DNA of 6,383 bases from Acidobacteriota bacterium (GTDB lineage: Bacteria > Acidobacteriota > UBA890): contig JADFNY010000221.1 in assembly GCA_022563115.1 (NCBI GenBank), forward strand, positions 1 through 6,383, read 5' to 3'. Under the pieces are notes generated by a model. The model was given only the letters and a program-made list of their open reading frames with translations, had not been told where the DNA came from and ran no database searches. This document shows, in pieces, positions 1 to 3,997 of this stretch; the first letter of the stretch is position 1, and each line of letters begins with the position of its first letter. The translations under genes were made by a program, and so were the position numbers.

Positions 1-513
1 ATGGACGTAACCAGTGGCTTGATCATGCAATTGGTCCATGGGTGGGAAGAGGAAGGGATGCTCACCTGGCTCGGCTTCTCCGTCTGTGAGCCGAAGTCGG
101 ACGAAGAGCGCCGTTCGGCGGTCGAGGGCGGCCTGCGGCGAACGCTCGGCGTCATGTCGCAGCTTGGTACCGATCGCTCGCAGTGGCGCTGGGGGCGCCT
201 CAACATGGCCACCTTCGAGCATGCCTTGGTGGCTGCATACGATCAGATCGCAATCGAGAAGAGCGGTGGCGCCGGCACCGTGGCGGCCAACGGCGCCACC
301 TTTCGCGAGATTCTCGACATGGCCGATTGGGAAGCAGGAATCGCCACGACATCGCCCGGCCAATCCGGTCAGCCCGGCAGCCCCTACTACGGGAATCTGA
401 TCGAGAGCTGGGCGAATGGTGAGTACTTTCCGCTCGCCTACGCGCGTGCCGCGGTCGAGGAAGTCGCGGTACATCGGCTGGTGTTGAAGCCGGCGGTCGC
501 CGCCAGTCGCTAG
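1..513 (+). CDS. Penicillin acylase family (peptidase S45) hydrolase, C-terminal part only
   Basis: This is the last ~170 residues of an Ntn-hydrolase of the penicillin amidase / acyl-homoserine lactone acylase family, enzymes that cleave amide bonds of acylated substrates in the periplasm or outside the cell. Visible family signatures of the beta-subunit C-terminus are a W-x-WG-x-L stretch followed by F-x-H (residues ~62-74), an ATFREILDMADW-like strand (~99-110), then GQSGQPGSPYY (~119-129) and ESWANGEYFPL (~134-144), ending in the usual L-x-L-x-P. Full family members are roughly 700-850 residues, so the signal peptide, alpha subunit, spacer and catalytic N-terminal serine of the beta subunit lie left of the window. 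The ATG at base 1 is therefore probably an internal methionine rather than the true start. Substrate cannot be inferred from this fragment. The frame runs to TAG at 511-513. A genuinely truncated gene cannot be excluded from this window. Confidence 0.85.
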   Translation: MDVTSGLIMQLVHGWEEEGMLTWLGFSVCEPKSDEERRSAVEGGLRRTLGVMSQLGTDRSQWRWGRLNMATFEHALVAAYDQIAIEKSGGAGTVAANGATFREILDMADWEAGIATTSPGQSGQPGSPYYGNLIESWANGEYFPLAYARAAVEEVAVHRLVLKPAVAASR

Positions 514-634
514 CAATTCGGCCAAGACACTGCGCATGCGATACGACCCCTGGAAGGTGCAGGAAGGGTGCGCTGATTACGGGGTAGGTGGGGGCGGCGC
601 AACTTTCGCAGCGGCGTTCCGTAGTATTGATGTG

Positions 635-1531
635 ATGACACGAACCCCTTCGGTATCTCTTTGCGGCCTGCTCTGCGCCGTCCTGCTGATCGCCGGCGCC
701 GCGACGGCGGGCCCTCAGAACGGCTCCGCTCCTCTGTGGTACGGGCAGGACGGCGAGCCGCTGCCGTTCGTCAGCCATGACGAGGCGCTGAGTTTTCTGC
801 GCCAAGCCGCGGTACTCGAGTCGGAGGAGATCGAAGGGAGCCAGAACCGGCCGCTGCGGATGGTGCTCGAGAAGGACGGGGTGCGGGCCCGCGCCATATT
901 TCGGCGCGTCTACGAGACTTGGCAACGCGAGTGGATCCGGGGGCGCTGGCATCTCTACCTGATCGACCGCGCCATTTCCGAGCGCGCCGCCTACGTCGTG
1001 GCCCGCATGCTCGGCTTCGACAACATTCCGCCGACCGTGTTGCGCGAGCTCGACGGCAAGCGCGGCACCCTGCAGCTCTGGCTCGAGGGGATGGAGACGC
1101 AGTCCGAGCTCATCGAGCGTCGTGCCGAGATGTCACCGGGTTGGGCCGATCAGATGGCCGGCATCTGGGTCTTCGACAACCTTCTGTTCAATGCCGATCG
1201 CCACCCCGGCAACCTGCTGATCGACCGCGTGGGCAGGGTGTGGATGATCGATCACACCCAGGCCTTTCAATACGACGAACGTCTGATCGACATCGACCAG
1301 CTCCGCAGGATCCCGAGGCCGATGTGGGAACGCCTGCGCGAGATCAGCGAGGCCGAGTTCGAGGAGGCGCTGGCGGATTCGCTCAACGACCAGCAGCTCG
1401 GGGCGTTCTTCAAGCGTCGCCGGCGCTTGGTCGAGCTCATCGAGGGGCTGATCGCCGAACTGGGCGAGGCCCGGGTTCTACTCGAAGGGCCGCTCGCCCG
1501 CAGCAGAAACCCGATGAGAAATCCGGGCTAA
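635..1531 (+). CDS. Exported kinase-like protein (PI3/4-kinase / HipA / FAM20-like fold)
   Basis: Predicted 298-residue protein. The ATG at 635 is chosen because it starts a clean signal peptide: short N-region with Arg3, hydrophobic core ~9-24, and an A-T-A cleavage site near residue 25 (GAATA|GPQ). No lipobox is seen. The frame is open upstream to an ATG at 536, but that extension is Gly-rich and would bury the signal. The mature part resembles bacterial kinase-like proteins: an RARAIFR strand (84-90) where an ATP-binding lysine is expected, a helix with SERAAY (115-120), the LGFDNIPPTV segment (126-135), a catalytic-loop-like FNADRHPGN (185-193; D188, N193) and a metal-binding-like WMIDHTQAF (203-211; D206). 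The C-terminal third is helical and charged. The DRHxxN plus ID pattern is shared by PI3/4 kinases and HipA. Substrate is unknown, and activity is uncertain because residue 90 is Arg. No Shine-Dalgarno precedes the ATG. The gene is convergent with the next one. Confidence 0.8.
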   Translation: MTRTPSVSLCGLLCAVLLIAGAATAGPQNGSAPLWYGQDGEPLPFVSHDEALSFLRQAAVLESEEIEGSQNRPLRMVLEKDGVRARAIFRRVYETWQREWIRGRWHLYLIDRAISERAAYVVARMLGFDNIPPTVLRELDGKRGTLQLWLEGMETQSELIERRAEMSPGWADQMAGIWVFDNLLFNADRHPGNLLIDRVGRVWMIDHTQAFQYDERLIDIDQLRRIPRPMWERLREISEAEFEEALADSLNDQQLGAFFKRRRRLVELIEGLIAELGEARVLLEGPLARSRNPMRNPG

Positions 1532-1548
1532 CCACCGCCTGCCAGACG

Positions 1549-1593
1549 AAAAAGCGCTCGTGCTCCTCGGCATACAGCCGCGGGCACGAGCGC
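1549..1593 (-). terminator. Intrinsic terminator of the small exported-protein gene
   Basis: Bases 1554-1563 (GCGCTCGTGC) and 1584-1593 (GCACGAGCGC) form a perfect 10-bp inverted repeat. Inside the 20-base loop a second small stem is possible (CGGC 1568-1571 with GCCG 1577-1580). Read on the minus strand, the hairpin is followed immediately by five T (1553-1549), the classical Rho-independent layout, starting 28 bases past the stop of the 1622-1996 gene. On the plus strand there is no T tract after the stem, so it would be at best a weak terminator for the convergent kinase-like gene. Confidence 0.85.
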
Positions 1594-1621
1594 CGTTAGC
1601 AGAGTTTGGCTAGGTGTCGCC

Positions 1622-1996
1622 TCAGTTGGCGCTGATGTGCTTGATCTCGCTGATGACGAGGATCTTCACACCACCGCGCTCGGCGTATTCGCCGGTGATC
1701 TCGACCGTATGGCTGGCATGGGCCTTCAGGTCGTCGTTGGGCGACTGCATCGAGGTGCTCGAGGCCAGCCAGATCAGCTGATCCGTGCCCTCTTCGAGTA
1801 GCGCCAGCGGGATGCCGTTGTCGGCACACGTCTGGGCGCAGTCGCGATGATCGGCGCCGCGTGCGCCCATCTTGATGAAGCACACGGAATCGATGATTTC
1901 GCCGCGAACGGTGACCTGCTGCGCCGCCATGGACGGCATCGAGACGGCGATCACGCAAACAACCAGCGCGATCGACAAGTAGTAGGCTCGCTTCAT
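1622..1996 (-). CDS. Small exported protein with conserved Cys/His motif, function unknown
   Basis: 124-residue protein with a signal peptide: MKR N-region, hydrophobic core ~5-20, and an S-M-A|A cleavage site near residue 24. The ATG at 1996 is set by AGGAGG at 2010-2005, eight bases upstream; a GTG at 2005 in the same frame overlaps that Shine-Dalgarno and is rejected. The mature protein (~100 residues) begins with beta-type sequence VTVRGEIIDSVCF and holds three cysteines and a histidine in the pattern D36-S-x-C39, H50-x2-C53-x3-C57, then GIPLALLEE. The second half looks like alternating beta strands (VEITGEY, VKILVISEI), which would suit a small OB-like barrel. I recognise the GEvvDsxC...HxxCAxxCxxxGiP pattern as recurring in exported proteins of environmental bacteria, but no function is established to my knowledge. 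Metal or heme binding, or disulfides, are possible roles for the Cys/His set. It is monocistronic, with its own promoter and terminator. Confidence 0.8.
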   Translation of the reverse strand: MKRAYYLSIALVVCVIAVSMPSMAAQQVTVRGEIIDSVCFIKMGARGADHRDCAQTCADNGIPLALLEEGTDQLIWLASSTSMQSPNDDLKAHASHTVEITGEYAERGGVKILVISEIKHISAN

Positions 1997-2004
1997 CACA
2001 GACA

Positions 2005-2010
2005 CCTCCT
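2005..2010 (-). promoter_or_regulatory. Shine-Dalgarno AGGAGG deciding the start of the small exported protein
   Basis: Minus-strand AGGAGG lies eight bases before the ATG at 1996-1994, which is near-ideal spacing. It excludes the longer GTG start at 2005, whose codon would overlap the ribosome-binding site itself. The other genes of the window have much weaker sites, so this gene may be translated comparatively strongly. Confidence 0.85.
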
Positions 2011-2044
2011 AGGAAACACTGGAGAAGGATTGCAGATGGGGCCT

Positions 2045-2073
2045 ATTATTGGGCGTGGCCCGCTCGGTCTCAA
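2045..2073 (-). promoter_or_regulatory. Sigma-70-type promoter of the small exported-protein gene
   Basis: On the minus strand, TTGAGA (2073-2068; 5 of 6 to TTGACA) and AATAAT (2050-2045; 5 of 6 to TATAAT) are separated by exactly 17 bases. Transcription would start near 2038, giving a leader of about 40 bases that contains the AGGAGG site. The AT-rich hexamer stands out in a GC-rich intergenic region, and no operator-like palindrome is obvious around it. Confidence 0.75.
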
Positions 2074-2160
2074 CCGGAGGCGGGGGGTCAGTGTGGGCGA
2101 ACCGACTACGATAGGGCGAATCTCCGGTCACGATCAGCGAGCCCCCAATGTCTGCGGGGC

Positions 2161-2191
2161 CCTCGGTCGCACGCCTTGTATTCGCACCCTT
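2161..2191 (-). repeat. Intergenic repeat, copy A (behind serS)
   Basis: Minus-strand element with exact core ATACAAGGC, preceded by AAGGGTGCG and followed by a TGCGA block and GAGG. It aligns to copy B (3936-3968) with about 25 matches over its 31 bases, allowing two one-base gaps. It begins about 37 bases after the serS stop and points the same way as serS transcription. A short GCCCC/GGGGC stem (2141-2145 with 2156-2160) directly follows it. Confidence 0.55.
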
Positions 2192-2228
2192 TCCGCCCCC
2201 TCGCGACGCACCCCGTTGAGAATGCGGG

Positions 2229-3521
2229 CTAGGTCCCCGGCCGCTTCAACAGCTCGATTCGCTCGAGACCGTTCATGTAGGGGCGCAACGCCTCGGGTAC
2301 CGTGACGCTGCCGTCGGCCTCCTGGTAGTTCTCGAGCAGCGCGACGATGGTGCGCCCGATGGCGAGCCCCGACCCATTGAGCGTGTGGACGAGGCGCGGC
2401 TTCTTGCCTTCGCGCGGCCGGTAGCGGATCTCGGCGCGGCGCGCCTGGAAATCCTCGCAGTTGCTGCACGACGAAATCTCCCGATAGCGCTGCTGTGAAG
2501 GAAGCCAGACCTCGATGTCGTAGGTCTTGGCGGCGGCGAACCCGAGCTCGCCGGTGCACAAGCTCACCACTTGATACGGCAATTCGAGTCGCTGCAGGAC
2601 GCGCTCGGCGTCGCTCACCAGCGTCTCGAGCGCCTCGTACGACGCCTCGGGGGTCGTGTACCAGACGAGCTCGCACTTGGTGAACTGGTGCACCCGGATC
2701 ATGCCGCGCGTGTCCTTGCCGTACGAACCCGCTTCGCGCCGAAAGCACGGCGTGTAGGCGCAGTACCGGATCGGCAGGTCATTCACGTCGAGGATCTCGC
2801 CGCGGTGGAGGTTCACCAGCGGGACTTCGGAGGTCGGAATCAGGTACAGGGAGTCCTTCTCGATGAAGAAGGCCTCGTCGGCGAACTTGGGGAGCTGGCC
2901 GGAGGCCTCCATCGATTCCGGCAGCACCAGGAACGGCGTGAACACTTCCAAGTAGCCGCCCTCGCTCTGCGCCAGATCGAGCATGAAGGCCGCCAGTCCG
3001 CGTTCGAGCGCCGCGCCGGCGCCGAACTGGGTGGGGAACCGCGCCCCCGACACCTTGGCGGCGCGCTCCAGATCGATGATGCGGAGCGCCTCGCCGACGT
3101 CGACGTGGTCGAGCACCTTGAAGTCGAAGTCGCGCCGCTCGCCCCAGGTTCGTTCGACCGTGTTCGAGGTCTCGTCGCGGCCCGCCGGCACGGTCTCGTG
3201 CGGCAGGTTGGGTAGGCCGAGAAGGTCGGCGTGGATTCCCTCGTCGAGGCCGTTGAGCTCGGCGTCGAGCGTCTCGATCTTGCCGCTGACCCGGCCCATC
3301 TCGGCGACGATGTCGTCGGCATTGCCGCCGGATTTTTTCAGCTTGCCGATCTTCTTGCCGGCCTCGTTGCGCTGCGCCTTGAGCGCGTCGACCTGCTGGA
3401 TCAGCCCGCGGCGCCGCTGGTCGCGACCGAGAAGGTCGTCGAGATCGAAATCGACGTTGCGGGCGGAAAGCCCGGCGCGAGTTCCGTCGGGATCTTTGCG
3501 CAGCTTGGAGAGATCGTGCAT
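2229..3521 (-). CDS. serS: Seryl-tRNA synthetase
   Basis: Cytoplasmic class II aminoacyl-tRNA synthetase that activates serine with ATP and charges tRNA-Ser (and tRNA-Sec where present). The 430-residue length matches typical bacterial SerS. Residues 1-10 (MHDLSKLRKD) are the usual N-terminus, supporting the ATG at 3521. Residues ~30-100 form the antiparallel coiled-coil arm that grips the tRNA-Ser long variable arm. The catalytic core follows: motif 1 around GARFPTQFGAGAALERGLAAFM (~159-180), the serine-binding TSE loop (230-232), motif 2 CFRREAGSYGKDTRG (259-273) continuing into RVHQFTKCEL, the EISSCSNCEDFQARR block (348-362), and motif 3 LNGSGLAIGR (381-390). All expected catalytic residues appear intact. 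The gene begins 25 bases after fmdB on the same strand with no strong Shine-Dalgarno, so it is probably cotranscribed with it. No T-box leader is seen. The stop is TAG at 2231-2229. Confidence 0.97.
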   Translation of the reverse strand: MHDLSKLRKDPDGTRAGLSARNVDFDLDDLLGRDQRRRGLIQQVDALKAQRNEAGKKIGKLKKSGGNADDIVAEMGRVSGKIETLDAELNGLDEGIHADLLGLPNLPHETVPAGRDETSNTVERTWGERRDFDFKVLDHVDVGEALRIIDLERAAKVSGARFPTQFGAGAALERGLAAFMLDLAQSEGGYLEVFTPFLVLPESMEASGQLPKFADEAFFIEKDSLYLIPTSEVPLVNLHRGEILDVNDLPIRYCAYTPCFRREAGSYGKDTRGMIRVHQFTKCELVWYTTPEASYEALETLVSDAERVLQRLELPYQVVSLCTGELGFAAAKTYDIEVWLPSQQRYREISSCSNCEDFQARRAEIRYRPREGKKPRLVHTLNGSGLAIGRTIVALLENYQEADGSVTVPEALRPYMNGLERIELLKRPGT

Positions 3522-3546
3522 CGGGCTCGCCGGGTCCGAAGGTCGG

Positions 3547-3840
3547 CTAGGAGGTCTTCTTTTCTTTCTTCGCTTCGGGCTTCTTGCTCTCGGACTTCTT
3601 GTCGCCGGAGCCCGATTCGGCCTTGGCTTCCTTGGCTTCCTTGGCTTCCTTGCTGATCTTCTTGTCGGCGTAGTCTGTAACGTACCAACCGGTGCCCTTG
3701 AAGCGAATGGCGGGCGGGCTGATCAGTCGGTCGACGGCTCCGGAGCACTCGGGACACCGCTTGCGTGGTTTGTCGGAGAACTTCTGGATGAGCTCGAAGC
3801 GATGGCCGCAGCGTCGACACTCGTACTCATAGATGGGCAT
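3547..3840 (-). CDS. FmdB-family zinc ribbon protein with a charged Lys/Glu/Ala tail
   Basis: 97-residue protein. The first ~55 residues are the FmdB/CxxC regulatory-type zinc ribbon: MPIYEYECRRCG start, knuckles C8-x2-C11 and C29-x2-C32, then AVDRLISPPAIRFKGTGWYVTDY. These small proteins are widespread; the name comes from a putative regulator in formamidase/amide operons, but a general function is not established. From residue ~59 the tail is low-complexity and highly charged (KEAKEAKEAKA, then Lys/Ser/Glu-rich), likely disordered and possibly nucleic-acid- or ribosome-associated (inference). The ATG at 3840 is chosen because family members begin with MPIYEY; a TTG at 3876 would add 12 atypical residues. 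Only a weak purine-rich AAGAG precedes the start. It lies between polA and serS on the same strand. The DNA coding the tail has a 9-bp tandem repeat. Confidence 0.92.
   Translation of the reverse strand: MPIYEYECRRCGHRFELIQKFSDKPRKRCPECSGAVDRLISPPAIRFKGTGWYVTDYADKKISKEAKEAKEAKAESGSGDKKSESKKPEAKKEKKTS
3621..3652 (-). repeat. 9-bp tandem repeat inside the fmdB-like gene tail
   Basis: On the plus strand ccttggctt occurs three times in perfect tandem (3621-3647), followed by a partial copy (3648-3652). On the coding strand each unit gives Glu-Ala-Lys, producing KEAKEAKEAK. The unit is a multiple of three, so slippage would change tail length without breaking the frame. Confidence 0.9.
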
Positions 3841-3902
3841 TGTGCAGCTCTTGAAAGAACGTCGTTGGAATCCCAAAGAATCCGGCGAGTGCCAGACGGC
3901 TC

Positions 3903-3908
3903 ATTATA
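3903..3908 (-). promoter_or_regulatory. Perfect -10 hexamer TATAAT upstream of the fmdB-like gene
   Basis: Minus-strand TATAAT lies 62 bases before the fmdB ATG, in the gap behind polA. It implies a start site near 3896 and a leader of about 56 bases. No good -35 is present at 16-18 bases: the hexamers there are GGTCTT, GGGTCT and TGGGTC. There is also no extended TGn. It may need an activator or be weak. If used, it would let fmdB-serS be expressed independently of polA. Confidence 0.5.
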
Positions 3909-3935
3909 GCTCGACGCCGGCCGCAAGACCCACCG

Positions 3936-3968
3936 CCTCACCTCGCAGTGCCTTGTATCTGCGCCCTT
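3936..3968 (-). repeat. Intergenic repeat, copy B (behind polA)
   Basis: Minus-strand element starting AAGGGCGCAG, with the same exact core ATACAAGGC as copy A, followed by a TGCGA block and GAGG. It begins about 29 bases after the polA stop and has the same orientation relative to the preceding gene as copy A has to serS. Its first bases overlap the 3' arm of the hairpin at 3959-3977. Confidence 0.55.
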
Positions 3969-3977
3969 GCGGCGCAG
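3959..3977 (-). other. GC-rich hairpin just downstream of polA
   Basis: CTGCGCC (3959-3965) and GGCGCAG (3971-3977) form a perfect 7-bp stem with a 5-base loop, 20 bases after the polA stop. No T tract follows on the minus strand, so it is not a canonical intrinsic terminator. It could stabilise the polA mRNA 3' end, weakly terminate, or simply be part of the repeat element it overlaps. Confidence 0.6.
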
Positions 3978-3997
3978 CCAGACCCATCACACGTCCG

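Noticed and set aside
561..590. Possible third copy of the intergenic repeat (AAGGGTGCG followed by GATTAC)
   Set aside because: Only the first nine bases match; the ATACAAGGC core and the TGCGA block are missing, so chance similarity is likely.
581..597. G-rich tract that might form a G-quadruplex upstream of the kinase-like gene
   Set aside because: The G runs are uneven (two of only two bases), so at best a weak two-layer structure; common in GC-rich DNA.
200..952. Long minus-strand open frame (250 codons) across the acylase end and the kinase-like gene start
   Set aside because: It is antisense to two recognisable proteins, its composition is Arg/Pro/Ser-rich as expected of a GC-rich shadow frame, and it shows no domain.
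919..1599. Plus-strand open frame of 226 codons overlapping the kinase-like gene
   Set aside because: It is a +1 shadow of the 635-1531 gene, Arg/Ala-rich with no motif; the kinase motifs lie in the other frame.
2141..2160. GCCCC/GGGGC stem as a serS terminator
   Set aside because: The stem is only 5 bp with a 10-base loop and no T tract on the minus strand; too weak to call.
1847..2305. Plus-strand open frame of 152 codons
   Set aside because: It runs antisense through the small exported-protein gene, its promoter and the serS end, with low-complexity Arg-rich translation.
2571..3909. Long plus-strand frames (214 and 308 codons) opposite serS and fmdB
   Set aside because: These are antisense shadows of two confidently identified genes, and their translations resemble no family.
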